From positions 1 through 64,000 of the forward strand of contig NZ_KI530757.1 in assembly GCF_000488255.1 (NCBI RefSeq): DNA of 64,000 nucleotides. Reading direction: 5' to 3'. Shown one piece after another: positions 1 to 9,065 of this stretch; position 1 is the stretch's first letter, and each line of letters begins with the position of its first letter. This DNA comes from Acinetobacter indicus CIP 110367. GTDB taxonomy: Bacteria > Pseudomonadota > Gammaproteobacteria > Pseudomonadales > Moraxellaceae. A program made the translations under genes and the position numbers. The notes under the pieces are model-generated. The model was not told the DNA's origin. It was given only the letters and a program-made list of their open reading frames with translations, and did no database searches.

Positions 1-316
1 TTCGCTCAAATAAACTTCGAGTAATTTAAACCAATCAATTAATGAAAATATATTCGATTAATCAACCAGTAAAAATCCACACAAGTTGTTCTTCATAATC
101 TCTTAATGATCTTCTCGATGCTTCGTCAGCATCAAGCTAGGTCGGCTATATTACTCTCTATTTTTAGAAAGTCAACATGCAATGTTGATTTTATTTCTAA
201 ACTTACCTCCTAAACCAGAACTCAACTATTTTAGCTAAATCCTTGTTTATCAACAAGTTTTTATCAACATCACCGCCGATGGATGTGCATTCTACAGGAT
301 TTCAGAGGGGTTGCAA
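1..316 (-). promoter_or_regulatory. Probable rRNA operon promoter and leader (16S gene off the left edge)
   Basis: Read on the minus strand, this gene-free stretch has two promoter-like pairs. The distal one has a -35 TTGCAA (311-316) and -10 TAGAAT (289-294) with a 16-bp spacer. The proximal one has a -35 TTGACT (170-175) and -10 TAATAT (148-153), also 16 bp apart, followed by GC-rich bases. No open reading frame continues past position 1. The layout of two promoters followed by a long untranslated leader, and my recollection of Acinetobacter rrn upstream DNA, suggest a 16S rRNA leader. The rRNA itself is not visible, so this is inference. Positions 317-486 are very AT-rich and show nothing else. 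Confidence 0.5.
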
Positions 317-486
317 CACCTTTTTTAAAACTTCTGAAACATGTGTTTATTTTATAATCCAAAAAAATTATAAATAATTGTTTTATTTATAAAAATTATT
401 TTAATAAAAATATTCGTTATTTTATTTGGAAATATAAACCCAAGTTAAACTATTGAAATATATAATTTTAATAAAATATTAAGAAT

Positions 487-514
487 AAAAAGCAGAACTT
501 CTGCCCTGCTTTTT
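487..514 (-). terminator. Rho-independent terminator of the copper receptor operon
   Basis: A 9-bp perfect stem (AAAAAGCAG / CTGCTTTTT, arms 487-495 and 506-514) lies just downstream of the receptor stop on the minus strand and runs into a T-rich tract. Confidence 0.75.
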
Positions 515-532
515 GTCTGCATTTCGAGCTAA

Positions 533-2566
533 TTAGAATTTAAAGCTCATTCGCGCCCAATAATTACGGCCCACATTATTGAATTGCTCGTTGGCGGCTA
601 AACCAATACCTGCATTCCCCATTTTATTGAGATGCTCGGTATACGTCTTATCCAGAACGTTGTCAATTCCCACAGAAAGATCAACCCCATCGGAAAGATG
701 GTACGTGCCGTTTAAAGATAAGGTGCCGAAACCTGCGCTTTCTTTCAGGTCATAGCCCACAATATTGCCCTGGTTCTGGCTAATCCGGTTTTGACCATCT
801 ACGATTCGCCAATAGGCACCCAAGGTATAACGATCCTGGATATAACGTAAGTTTACACGACCTTCAAGCGGTGCAATCTGTGGTAACGGCGTATTGTCAG
901 TGGTGTTTTCACCCCAGGCATACATTGCGCTAACATCTGCCTGAATCGCATCGCTAAATTGATATGCCAGCCCCGCTTCTGCACCCGCAATCGTGGCATC
1001 GACATTCTGGGTATGTGCTTCCAGCATACCCATACGGCCTGTTGGCAGATAATCGGTCAGTACAAAATCCTGAATCAACCCTGCATATGCAGACACCCAG
1101 GAGCTAAATGCACCATGCTCATGCTGATAACCAAAATCTAGCTGCAAAGTTTTTTCAGTATCAATGTTTTTAAAGGTATTGATATTGCCATTTCCTGAAA
1201 CGGGACTAAACAGTTCCCAATAATCTGGCATCCGTTCTACATAACCAAGCCCAATATAGGTTTTAGCATCATGATGAAGATGCTGATTTTCCAAACGGAT
1301 AAAGGCACTCGGTAAGGTTTCCTGACGTTGCTGTGCGGTTTGCACGGCGTCTACTTCAACCTGATCGACACGCACACCGCCCACCAAACGATTCTGCTCA
1401 CTCAGCTGATAACCCAACTCACCAAAAGCGCCAACAGACTGAAACTTCATATCTTTGATACGTGGTAAGGCATGATAGGCAATATTATTTTCTGTATCGG
1501 TCTTACGGATTGTGTGCTCATTATTTTGAGTATCAATACCCGTAATAAAATCCAGCTGATCCCACTCATGTGTCACTGCCAGACGTGCGTTTAAGGTTTT
1601 ACGCGCCACGTTGGTAGCCGTTTCTTTTGGCATCATCATGGTCGGCTTAAACTGACGCAAACTATAGTTATCCATCACATGATCATTAAGGTTATAGTTA
1701 ATCTGCGCTTCAATTTTCTTGATCACATCAGTGATGTTCTGTTTTTCAATGCGTAAACCCAGACTTTCACGGGCAAATTTGGAACCATCCATCATCCGGC
1801 CAGCATACACCGCTTCACCATCGGCTTTCCCTCCGGTCAATTCAACCCAAGTGTCTGCATCCGGGGTCCAGCCCAGTGCTACATCAGCATTCCAACGTTC
1901 CCAGTCCGATGGCACGGTATTGCCCTCACCATCCTGATAGCTATTCGATACCGAACGGTTGCTATTTAGGCGAATATATTTCTGCTCGTCGCCTGCTGCA
2001 ACCTCAATATTATGGTCCAGACGGCCAAATGAACCGGCCAGCACACTCAGTTGACCACGATAGTGCTGATCTTCATCAAACTGTTCCGGACGGCGCTCAA
2101 AAATCACGGTGGCAGCTGAACCGGTATTGGCATATTGCACGGTTTGTGGGCCTTTAATTACCGAAATCTGGTCATAACTTTCTGGTGAAATATAGGAGGT
2201 CGGTGAATCCATACGACTCGGACAGGCACCCAGGTTTTCTGTGCCATCGGTCAGAATTTTAATCCGCGAACCAAACATGCCACGGAAAGTCACATCGCCA
2301 TTGGTACCAGCGCCACTGTTGACCGCGCTAAAACCGACAATACTTTGCAGATAATCTGCGCCATCGGTGGCTGGAATCGGTTGAATTGGCTGTTTCGGAT
2401 CGGCACGGACAATCAGGCCGTTGGCATCATTACCCTGATGCGCAGTCATCACAATAGGTGCCAGACTTTGGACGGGTGTTGGGGTTTCTGCAAACACAAC
2501 TGGTGAATAACAAGCAACACAAATCGCAGCCGCAAGAGGCTGTAAAAAGAATTTTGGCTGAGCCAT
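533..2566 (-). CDS. oprC: TonB-dependent copper receptor, OprC-like outer-membrane protein
   Basis: A 677-residue outer-membrane receptor that would import or bind copper using TonB energy. It has an N-terminal signal peptide (about residues 1-26, ending VVFA), a plug domain with the conserved ISPESYD-IxVIKGPQTV block near residues 125-145, and a C-terminal beta-barrel ending in aromatic SFKF. The plug carries C-P-S-R-M, matching the CxxxM half of the copper site described for Pseudomonas OprC, and a methionine cluster (PTMMMP) lies near residue 310. Both support copper over siderophore as ligand; the ligand is still inferred. It follows the DUF2946 gene on the same strand, so the two are probably co-transcribed. 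Confidence 0.85.
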   Translation of the reverse strand: MAQPKFFLQPLAAAICVACYSPVVFAETPTPVQSLAPIVMTAHQGNDANGLIVRADPKQPIQPIPATDGADYLQSIVGFSAVNSGAGTNGDVTFRGMFGSRIKILTDGTENLGACPSRMDSPTSYISPESYDQISVIKGPQTVQYANTGSAATVIFERRPEQFDEDQHYRGQLSVLAGSFGRLDHNIEVAAGDEQKYIRLNSNRSVSNSYQDGEGNTVPSDWERWNADVALGWTPDADTWVELTGGKADGEAVYAGRMMDGSKFARESLGLRIEKQNITDVIKKIEAQINYNLNDHVMDNYSLRQFKPTMMMPKETATNVARKTLNARLAVTHEWDQLDFITGIDTQNNEHTIRKTDTENNIAYHALPRIKDMKFQSVGAFGELGYQLSEQNRLVGGVRVDQVEVDAVQTAQQRQETLPSAFIRLENQHLHHDAKTYIGLGYVERMPDYWELFSPVSGNGNINTFKNIDTEKTLQLDFGYQHEHGAFSSWVSAYAGLIQDFVLTDYLPTGRMGMLEAHTQNVDATIAGAEAGLAYQFSDAIQADVSAMYAWGENTTDNTPLPQIAPLEGRVNLRYIQDRYTLGAYWRIVDGQNRISQNQGNIVGYDLKESAGFGTLSLNGTYHLSDGVDLSVGIDNVLDKTYTEHLNKMGNAGIGLAANEQFNNVGRNYWARMSFKF

Positions 2567-2639
2567 TTTTCATTTCTCACTGGAATACATATAAAACACG
2601 GCTTAAGTCATTCAAGACCCAAGCAAAACAAACGCGGTT

Positions 2640-3065
2640 TTATGCAAACAGTGGCGGTGCCCTACCCTGAGGAATAAGAAATAGTCGTTGCAGTGCAAAC
2701 CAGACATGCTGGAAAGCTTTTTCAAAAGCGATAAAACGCACTTGAATACGATCAAGCACTTCTTTCACACTGAGTTCTGGCGGTAAAACGAGATTGCCGT
2801 ACACGGTACAGTACTGGCATTGATGATTGGCATCATGATGATTATGCCCGTCATCTGAAATGACTGGTTGATGCTGACTGTACAGATGTTCGGAATGGGC
2901 ATGTCCATGCGCTGAATGATCAACCGGCAATAAAAGCGCACGCGTAATGGTTTCACAGACCGGTGCCACCTGATAGGCTTTCGGCAGCAAAGGCTGTAAA
3001 AAAACAGCAATCTGTAAAAATACTGCCATCAGTGAGAGCAGTAAACCACTACGAATCAACAAACA
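2640..3065 (-). CDS. DUF2946-like His-rich small protein, copper-associated
   Basis: A short protein with an N-terminal hydrophobic segment, a loop very rich in histidine (HSAHGHAH, GHNHHDANHQ) and a CQYC motif followed by NLVLPPE, typical of DUF2946 proteins. Such genes often sit beside OprC-type receptors; here it lies 73 bp upstream of the receptor on the same strand. A metal-handling role, probably copper at the membrane or in the periplasm, is inferred. No ATG precedes the hydrophobic segment. The frame opens at a TTG at 3107, but that codon lies inside the def terminator hairpin, so I prefer the TTG at 3065, which has AGGAA about 9 bases upstream. The start is uncertain. Confidence 0.65.
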   Translation of the reverse strand, partial: CLLIRSGLLLSLMAVFLQIAVFLQPLLPKAYQVAPVCETITRALLLPVDHSAHGHAHSEHLYSQHQPVISDDGHNHHDANHQCQYCTVYGNLVLPPELSVKEVLDRIQVRFIAFEKAFQHVWFALQRLFLIPQGRAPPLFA

Positions 3066-3099
3066 TATATTCCTGCTTTTGACTGGCCCAAGTATAACA

Positions 3100-3119
3100 A
3101 AGCCCAATCGAAATTGGGC
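3100..3119 (-). terminator. Hairpin terminator downstream of def
   Basis: AGCCCAAT / ATTGGGCT with a 4-base loop, 33 bases after the def stop on the minus strand. The following T-tract is short (TTGTTAT), so it may be a weak terminator. Confidence 0.55.
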
Positions 3120-3152
3120 TGTTTTGTCCTGATCTTTTGGTCGCAGGGCTGT

Positions 3153-3677
3153 TTAGCGTTTAACCGCCACTTTCTGACGCTGACGCACCACTTTTTCGAC
3201 TTTTTCACGGGCACGCTGGCGCTTTAATGGCGACAGATAATCGACAAAAAGCTTACCATTTAAGTGATCCATTTCATGTTGGATACAGACAGCGAGAAGT
3301 CCGTCCGCTTCTAACTCAAATGCTTGACCTTCAAGGTTAATTGCCTCAATTTTTACACGTGACGGACGCTCAACTTTGTCGTATATTTGAGGCACTGACA
3401 AGCAGCCTTCTTCATAAGGCTGGGTTTCTTCAGTCAATGGGGTAATTTTGGGGTTAATGAATACCATCGGTTGGTCTTTGTTTTCAGACAGATCCATAAC
3501 AATCAGCTGAATATGACGGTCAACCTGCGTTGCAGCCAGCCCGATGCCGGGCGCTTCATACATGGTTTCAAACATATCTGCGGCGAGCTGACGAATTTCA
3601 TCAGTAACTTCTTCGACGGGTTGTGCAATGGTACGAAGACGGGGATCGGGGAAACTTAAAATAGGTAATAAGGCCAT
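3153..3677 (-). CDS. def: Peptide deformylase
   Basis: A 174-residue iron metallohydrolase that removes the formyl group from the N-terminal methionine of new proteins. All three family motifs are intact: GIGLAATQ (44-51), EGCLS (90-94, metal-binding Cys) and QHEMDHL (133-139, two metal-binding His and the catalytic Glu). The basic tail ([17 protein letters not shown]) resembles the ribosome-binding C-terminal helix of proteobacterial deformylases. It is divergent from the LysM-dprA-tsaC run; in many proteobacteria def sits next to dprA, so the neighbourhood is conventional. The usual fmt partner is absent here. Confidence 0.95.
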   Translation of the reverse strand: MALLPILSFPDPRLRTIAQPVEEVTDEIRQLAADMFETMYEAPGIGLAATQVDRHIQLIVMDLSENKDQPMVFINPKITPLTEETQPYEEGCLSVPQIYDKVERPSRVKIEAINLEGQAFELEADGLLAVCIQHEMDHLNGKLFVDYLSPLKRQRAREKVEKVVRQRQKVAVKR

Positions 3678-3796
3678 ATTACGTCCTCAGCTTTGCCATT
3701 GGTCAAATAACCGAATGAAGGAATGCTTCATCGAAAAAATGTATGTAAGATCGTTATTATAACGCAACTACATACATAATTTTAGGAATTATGATA

Positions 3797-4954
3797 ATGA
3801 AAAAGGTTTTGAAGGGCACATCTTCTTTTCGTGCCTTGGGGTTAAAACAGCAGGCGCTGGCACTTGCTGTCTGTTTCAGTTTTGGGGTGGGCGCAGTCAG
3901 TACTGTACAGGCCGCACCGGCACGCAATATCAACCCACCGACCTTACAGGCCAATGCACCAAATGTGTATGTGGTGAAAAAAGGCGATACGCTGTGGGAT
4001 ATTTCCAAGAAGTTTCTGCAAAACCCGCTGCGCTGGCGTGAAATCTGGGCCAGCAACAAGCACGTGAAAAATCCGCACTGGATTTTCCCGGGAGATCGCC
4101 TGCTGATGTGTACCTATGATGGTCGCCCGATCATTGGTAAAGATGAAGGTGATGGCTGTGAAGGTATTATCCGTCGTTATACTGGCAACACCACCAGCCT
4201 GCAGCCGCAAATCCGGGTTGAGTCGCTTAACAATACCATTCCGGTGATTCCACTGGAGTACATTCAGCACTGGCTGGAACGTACCAGCATTATTGCCCCT
4301 GAATCTTTGCAACAGACGCCTTATATTTTAGGCACGGCGGATCAGCGTGTCCTGGCGGCCAAAGGCCAGAATGTCTATGCCCGCGGTCAGGGTCTGCAAG
4401 TTGGCCAGCGTTATGCTGTGTATCGTGAAGGCGAACCGTATATCTTCACCGATGCCAACGGTAAAAAATACAATGCCGGTCTGGAGCTGACTCAGGTTGC
4501 ATCCGGTATTGCAGTACGCGGTGAAAATGATATTACCACCCTGGAACTGACCGATACCTACAATGCCGAAGTGCGTCGTGGCGATCGTGTGCTGCCAGAA
4601 TATGACCCGATGTTACCAACCCTATTCTACCCGACCAATGCCGAACACATTGCAGCAGATGGCCAGGTGGTACGCGTGATGGGGTCAATTGGTACCGCAG
4701 CTAAACACAGTGTGGTCACCATTGACCGTGGTCAGGCGCACGGCGTGCAATCCGGTCATGTATTTGCGGTAACTCAAAAAGGCGAAGTGGTCACCGATCC
4801 GAAAACCCGTGAACGGGTGCAGCTGCCAGGCGAGCGTATTGGCTATGCCATGGTCTTTAAAACCTTTGACCAGCTCAGCTATGCCTATATTCTGGACAGC
4901 GAACTACCAATTAAAGTCGGGGCCGGTATTCAGCCACCGATTATGGAAGATTAA
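3797..4954 (+). CDS. LysM-domain exported protein upstream of dprA
   Basis: A protein of about 385 residues with a signal peptide (basic start, hydrophobic core, cleavage near VQAAPA) and one LysM peptidoglycan-binding domain early in the mature part (VYVVKKGDTLWDISKKFL ... IFPGDRLLM). The rest has no motif I recognise; it is rich in beta-strand-like sequence. Proteins of this layout are commonly encoded directly ahead of dprA and are presumed to act in the cell envelope. Two in-frame ATGs occur (3791 and 3797); AGGA lies only 3 bases from the first and 9 from the second, so 3797 is chosen. dprA starts 16 bp after the stop, suggesting an operon. Confidence 0.8.
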   Translation: MKKVLKGTSSFRALGLKQQALALAVCFSFGVGAVSTVQAAPARNINPPTLQANAPNVYVVKKGDTLWDISKKFLQNPLRWREIWASNKHVKNPHWIFPGDRLLMCTYDGRPIIGKDEGDGCEGIIRRYTGNTTSLQPQIRVESLNNTIPVIPLEYIQHWLERTSIIAPESLQQTPYILGTADQRVLAAKGQNVYARGQGLQVGQRYAVYREGEPYIFTDANGKKYNAGLELTQVASGIAVRGENDITTLELTDTYNAEVRRGDRVLPEYDPMLPTLFYPTNAEHIAADGQVVRVMGSIGTAAKHSVVTIDRGQAHGVQSGHVFAVTQKGEVVTDPKTRERVQLPGERIGYAMVFKTFDQLSYAYILDSELPIKVGAGIQPPIMED

Positions 4955-4970
4955 GACTGAGGGATGAGCC

Positions 4971-6113
4971 ATGCTGAATACGATATCACCCGGTCATCTC
5001 GCAACGATTCGCCTGTGGTATCTGGTTCAGCATTCACTCCCCAGCTTTTATAAATTAATCCGGCACTTCGGTTCGGCCGCTGCGGCCACCGAAGCCGGCA
5101 ACCTGCAGCGCTGGGCAGAACTGGGACTGCATCAGAACCATCTGCAACGCGCACGGGATTTTCATCAAGCACAGGCACAAGCCGACTTCCAGCACTTGCT
5201 GCAGCGCGTCCAGCAACATACCGATTTTATTCTTATTCCCGAAGATGTCGGTTACCCCACCCAACTGCTGCCCTATACCGACAAGCCACCAATTTTATTT
5301 GGCCAAGGACAGGCACAACCTTTACTTCAGCCGCAAGTGGCAATTGTTGGGAGTCGCAAAGCCAGTCCGCATGGCCGGCAGGTGGCTTATGACTTTGCCT
5401 ATTATTTAAGTGAAAAAGGCTTTTTTATTAACAGTGGCCTGGCGCAAGGCATTGATGAAGCAGCCCATCAAGGTGGACTAAAACATCAACGTACCATTGC
5501 TGTGATGGGTACTGGCCTCGACCTCACCTACCCAGCCACACATCAGGGCCTGCGTGACCAGATTCTGCAACAGCATGGCACTATTATCAGTGAGTTCCTG
5601 CCACAGACCAAACCGCTACAGCAGCATTTTCCACGGCGCAACCGCATTGTCAGTGGACTTAGCCTGGGAGTAATTGTGGCCGAAGCCACGCTGGACAGTG
5701 GCTCGCTGATTACCGCCAAACTGGCAGCTGAACAGGGCAAAACCGTGTTTGCCATTCCCGGTCATATCTACAGTGAATTTCATCAGGGCTGCCATCAACT
5801 GATTCGGGAAGGTGCAATTCTGGTCGATCATCCGGAACAGGTCATTGAAGATCTGGCCTTGCCAACCCAATGGCTGAGTCAACAGCAGGCGACCTCATCC
5901 GGTACAGCATCTACAGCTACCCACCCGACCTTACCCGAACATCTGCTGGCCCTATACAGCCAGCTGGACTGGGTTGGTAAAAACATGGACCAGCTGGCCA
6001 GCGAACTGCAACAGGAAACCGCCCATTTAACCGCTCAGTTAATGGAACTGGAGCTGCTCGGGATGGCAATGCAGCAATCGGGGCTATATCTGCGTTGTCG
6101 TCCATCGCAATAA
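4971..6113 (+). CDS. dprA: DNA-processing protein DprA
   Basis: A 380-residue DprA/Smf protein that protects incoming single-stranded DNA and loads RecA during natural transformation. The central Rossmann-like domain is clear: VAIVGSRKASPHGRQ, the NSGLAQGIDEAAHQGGL loop, MGTGLDLTYPATHQ, and the FPRRNRIVSGLS segment typical of the DNA-binding site. A helical N-terminal region and a C-terminal winged-helix-like region (about 320-380) flank it. GAGGGA precedes the ATG at good spacing. It lies between the LysM gene and tsaC on the same strand. Presence of dprA fits the natural competence of many Acinetobacter. Confidence 0.95.
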   Translation: MLNTISPGHLATIRLWYLVQHSLPSFYKLIRHFGSAAAATEAGNLQRWAELGLHQNHLQRARDFHQAQAQADFQHLLQRVQQHTDFILIPEDVGYPTQLLPYTDKPPILFGQGQAQPLLQPQVAIVGSRKASPHGRQVAYDFAYYLSEKGFFINSGLAQGIDEAAHQGGLKHQRTIAVMGTGLDLTYPATHQGLRDQILQQHGTIISEFLPQTKPLQQHFPRRNRIVSGLSLGVIVAEATLDSGSLITAKLAAEQGKTVFAIPGHIYSEFHQGCHQLIREGAILVDHPEQVIEDLALPTQWLSQQQATSSGTASTATHPTLPEHLLALYSQLDWVGKNMDQLASELQQETAHLTAQLMELELLGMAMQQSGLYLRCRPSQ

Positions 6114-6158
6114 GGTTCACAATAGTACAACCCCGCATAACCTCGAAAGGTGTACCAC

Positions 6159-6725
6159 ATGATTACAACCTCTGTTGCCGAAGCAGCCACTTGTCTACAG
6201 CAAGGACAGGTGCTGGCCTATCCTACAGAGGCAGTTTGGGGTCTCGGCTGTGACCCGTATAACCAAGATGCTTTTATGCAGATTCTGCAACTGAAACAGC
6301 GTCCGATTGAAAAAGGCGTGATTTTATTGGCAGGTCATATTTCCCAGGTAGAACATTTGCTGCACAACCTGGCCGAACCACAGCGTCAACAGGTGATCGA
6401 CTCCTGGCTCAATCCACCCGCAGAGCGTGCTACCACCTGGTTGTTGCCGGCAGGTGAGCATATTCCCAGCTGGATTAAAGGCCAGCATCCTAAAGTCGCG
6501 GTACGTGTAACCACGCATCCGCTCTGTGTCGCGCTATGTCATGCCTTTAGCGGCTTTATTGTATCGACTAGTGCCAATCCGGCCGGACAGGAACCGGCGC
6601 GCTCCCTGCAAGAGGCCAGCCAGTATTTTGGCAATCAGCTGAATTATTTAAATGGCGATTTGGGACTCAGCCAGTTACCTAGCCGTATTCTGGATGCTGA
6701 AACCGGTGCCGTGATTCGTGACTGA
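6159..6725 (+). CDS. tsaC: Threonylcarbamoyl-AMP synthase TsaC (Sua5/YrdC family)
   Basis: A 188-residue YrdC-fold enzyme that makes threonylcarbamoyl-AMP from threonine, bicarbonate and ATP, the first step toward the t6A37 modification of ANN-decoding tRNAs. Visible family features are the YPTEAVWGLGCDP motif near the N-terminus, the KQRP segment (KxRx ATP-binding signature) and the STSANPAG motif. Length fits the short TsaC type rather than two-domain Sua5. A GTG at 6150 is in frame, but GAAAGG sits 8 bases before the ATG at 6159, which is taken as the start. It is the last gene of the LysM-dprA-tsaC run. Confidence 0.92.
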   Translation: MITTSVAEAATCLQQGQVLAYPTEAVWGLGCDPYNQDAFMQILQLKQRPIEKGVILLAGHISQVEHLLHNLAEPQRQQVIDSWLNPPAERATTWLLPAGEHIPSWIKGQHPKVAVRVTTHPLCVALCHAFSGFIVSTSANPAGQEPARSLQEASQYFGNQLNYLNGDLGLSQLPSRILDAETGAVIRD

Positions 6726-6757
6726 AGATCGGGCCAGAAATGAAAGAAATTTCAGGC

Positions 6758-6872
6758 AAAAAAAAGCTCAACCATATAGGGATGGTTGAGCATAAAAAAG
6801 GATGTGTATCAATCACATCCAGAGGGTATCGAAATCTCTGGGCAAATCAGCAACAGTCGCTGATCTGCGATG
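6758..6872 (-). ncRNA. Candidate small RNA of about 115 nt with its own promoter and terminator
   Basis: On the minus strand a good promoter (-35 TTGTTT at 6902-6907, 17-bp spacer, -10 CATAAT at 6879-6884) would start RNA near 6872. The predicted transcript folds into hairpins in series: CAGATCAGC / GCTGATTTG, CAGAG / CTCTG and GGATGTG / CACATCC. It ends in a 10-bp stem GCTCAACCAT / ATGGTTGAGC (6766-6791) followed by eight T residues (6758-6765), a textbook intrinsic terminator on this strand. No convincing coding frame covers it. The terminator could also serve the EamA gene that ends at 7106 on the same strand. I do not recognise the family. Confidence 0.5.
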
Positions 6873-7105
6873 GAGCGTATTATGGGTGAACAGTTTAAAA
6901 AAAACAAATATATTTTAGCTCTTACAAAGCAGCTTAAACCTATGATTAATCAACCATTATTTGAAAAAAGTTCAAATTATCTTGCTCTTTTTAAAGTGCT
7001 TTTTAAAGAAGCTAAAAGCTACTCTCCTCGACTAAAGTCTATTTCCCTTTATTCACGAGATCATTCAAGCAAAAAATTAAGTTTGTTTGTTCGTTTTTTA
7101 GGCAA

Positions 7106-8017
7106 TTATTTAGCTTTCAGCAGCACTGGCGCCAAAGTTTTTTTCTGGGCCAGCACAATTCCGAACAGAATAATCGCCCCACCAATACTGTGATAAATGG
7201 TCCAGGCCTCTTTTAACCAGACAAAGGCAATTAAAGCGGTAAACACCGGCATCAGGTTCATAAAGATACTGGTGCGGTTCGGTCCCAGACGCTGAATCGC
7301 CATCATCCACACCAAAGGGGCAATTAATGAAGGAAAAATACTGGCGTAGATCACGCTGCCGGCATTGGCCATATTGATAGCATCAAGACCCAACCAGGCC
7401 ACAAACGGCAGGTGATACAGCAGTGCAAACAGAATCTGCACATACAGGCTCAGCATTAACGGAATCTGCAGCTGCCATTTTTTCAGAAAAACCCCGTAAA
7501 AGGCATAGAAAAACACGGCAATAATCATCAGCAGATCGCCCCACTGACCACCGGCATGCAGCAAGCCCCAAGGATTGCCCTGCCCCATCACATAGATTAG
7601 CCCGGCAAAGGACAACAGGCTGCCAATAATGGCGTAGCGATTCGGAATATCGCGCAGAATCAGCATCGACACAAAAATGGTAAAAATCGGAATAAAGGCA
7701 TTAATAATGCCCATATTGGTGGCGGTGGTGTAATGCGCAGCGGTATAGGCCAGTCCCTGATACAGCACCAGTCCAAAGGCACTCAGCACTGCCAGCTGTT
7801 TCAGATGCGGTACAATCAGGGCGCGTTCACGGATCACCCGCGGCAAAATAAACGGGGTCAGAATCAGAAAGGCAAAAAACCAGCGATAAAAACTGATGCT
7901 CACCGGCGAGATAAAGTCGGTCACATAGCGGGTCACGACAATATTCAGTGACCAGATCAGTACCGCGCTGACCGGTAAAAGAATGGCCCAAGACAGCATT
8001 TTTTCTTGCTGTGTCAT
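7106..8017 (-). CDS. EamA-family (DMT superfamily) transporter
   Basis: A 303-residue inner-membrane protein with about ten hydrophobic helices arranged as two EamA repeats (roughly residues 12-145 and 160-290), the usual size for drug/metabolite exporters. Features include the early RYVTDFISPVSISFYRW segment and the second-repeat GPNRTSIFMNLMPVF stretch typical of the family. The substrate cannot be predicted. It is divergent from the glutathione peroxidase gene across a 328-bp gap. Confidence 0.85.
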   Translation of the reverse strand: MTQQEKMLSWAILLPVSAVLIWSLNIVVTRYVTDFISPVSISFYRWFFAFLILTPFILPRVIRERALIVPHLKQLAVLSAFGLVLYQGLAYTAAHYTTATNMGIINAFIPIFTIFVSMLILRDIPNRYAIIGSLLSFAGLIYVMGQGNPWGLLHAGGQWGDLLMIIAVFFYAFYGVFLKKWQLQIPLMLSLYVQILFALLYHLPFVAWLGLDAINMANAGSVIYASIFPSLIAPLVWMMAIQRLGPNRTSIFMNLMPVFTALIAFVWLKEAWTIYHSIGGAIILFGIVLAQKKTLAPVLLKAK

Positions 8018-8345
8018 ATTCTGTTCCTTGTTGAGTCGATCGGCCTGAAGCAGACGCTGCTTCCTGCGCTGAATGAATGCCTTTTCACTTTATTTTTAAA
8101 CTTTCCTTGTGCCCTCATTCTAGTCCAATTTAACTGCTTTGGGGCAGTTCGCGATGGTGAAATCTTGTGCTGCGTTCAAATTGCTCCATCACTCCACTTT
8201 GCTGGGATTCCGCACCTGCTTAAAATATGCCGCATTGACACAGCGCTATACAAAAATCTGCCAAAAGCCGCAGCAATAGGTCTTGCGGGATTGGGCAAAG
8301 CCCGTTACAACAGAGAACGACAATAAATCACTTTAGGATAAACAC
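8018..8345. other. Gene-free divergent intergenic region
   Basis: Separates the EamA transporter (minus) from glutathione peroxidase (plus) and should contain both promoters. A loose AGGA (8335-8338) precedes the peroxidase ATG. I see no repeat, hairpin or convincing coding frame; a 106-codon frame crossing it on the plus strand has no family resemblance. Confidence 0.5.
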
Positions 8346-8888
8346 ATGGCATCTGTATATGACATTCCGGTCGTGACCATTCAGGGTGAAGAAACCACAC
8401 TGAACCAGTATCAAGGCAAGGTGCTGCTGATTGTAAACGTGGCTTCTAAATGCGGTCTGACGCCGCAATATGAAGGTCTGCAAAAGCTTTATCAGCAGAA
8501 AAAAGAACAAGGTCTGGAAATTCTGGGCTTCCCGGCCAATGACTTTCTGGCGCAAGAACCCGGCAGCAATGAAGAAATCCAGCAGTTCTGTTCGCTGAAT
8601 TATCAGGTAGATTTCCCGTTATTTGCCAAAATTTCGGTAGTGGGTGAAGATAAACATCCGCTATATGCCCGCCTGACTCAAGCCATTCCTGAGCGAATCG
8701 GTGAAGGCCCGTGGTGGAAAGATCTGGTGGATTATGGTCTGACCCCAAATGAACCACCTGAAGTGCTATGGAACTTCGAGAAATTCCTGATCAATAAAGA
8801 AGGCGAAGTGGTGGCACGTTTTGCCCCAGATATTCAGGCCGATGACCCACGTATTGTCGATGCGATTAATGCCGAACTGGCGCGTTAA
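8346..8888 (+). CDS. Glutathione peroxidase family protein (BtuE-like)
   Basis: A 180-residue thioredoxin-fold peroxidase that reduces hydrogen peroxide or lipid hydroperoxides using thioredoxin or glutathione. The peroxidatic cysteine is C36 in NVASKCGLTPQY, and the C-terminal WNFEKFL block supplies the conserved Trp and Asn. The usual FPCNQF motif is FPANDF here, so the resolving cysteine and the tetrad glutamine are both replaced. That suggests a one-cysteine mechanism or a different reductant. The gene is monocistronic; its terminator is interrupted by the IS4-family element that starts at 8920. Confidence 0.9.
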   Translation: MASVYDIPVVTIQGEETTLNQYQGKVLLIVNVASKCGLTPQYEGLQKLYQQKKEQGLEILGFPANDFLAQEPGSNEEIQQFCSLNYQVDFPLFAKISVVGEDKHPLYARLTQAIPERIGEGPWWKDLVDYGLTPNEPPEVLWNFEKFLINKEGEVVARFAPDIQADDPRIVDAINAELAR

Positions 8889-8942
8889 TTGTTTACAGTA
8901 ACAAAGAGGGTCGCGGCCCCATTGCTGTCCCACAATTTTTCA

Positions 8943-8972
8943 CAAGAGGAAGCTCATTTGAGCTTCCTCTTG
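8943..8972 (+). terminator. Hairpin inside the left end of the IS4-family element
   Basis: A 13-bp stem CAAGAGGAAGCTC / GAGCTTCCTCTTG with a short loop, followed by TTTT on the plus strand. It would block read-through from the upstream peroxidase gene into the transposase antisense strand. Confidence 0.7.
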
Positions 8973-9065
8973 TTTTATGGGTATTTTATCGGGTGAAAAT
9001 AAAGCTTTTAAAGTTCTTCTTTCAAACAAATTCACTTGAATTATTCTGAGTAAACGTTGAACTGT

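Noticed and set aside
6870-7193. 107-codon plus-strand frame starting MERIMGEQ
   Set aside because: It overlaps the candidate sRNA promoter and the antisense 3' end of the EamA gene, ends in sequence complementary to that gene, and has no family resemblance.
8006-8326. 106-codon plus-strand frame in the EamA-peroxidase gap
   Set aside because: It begins antisense to the EamA start, has no ribosome-binding site and no recognisable domain; probably chance.
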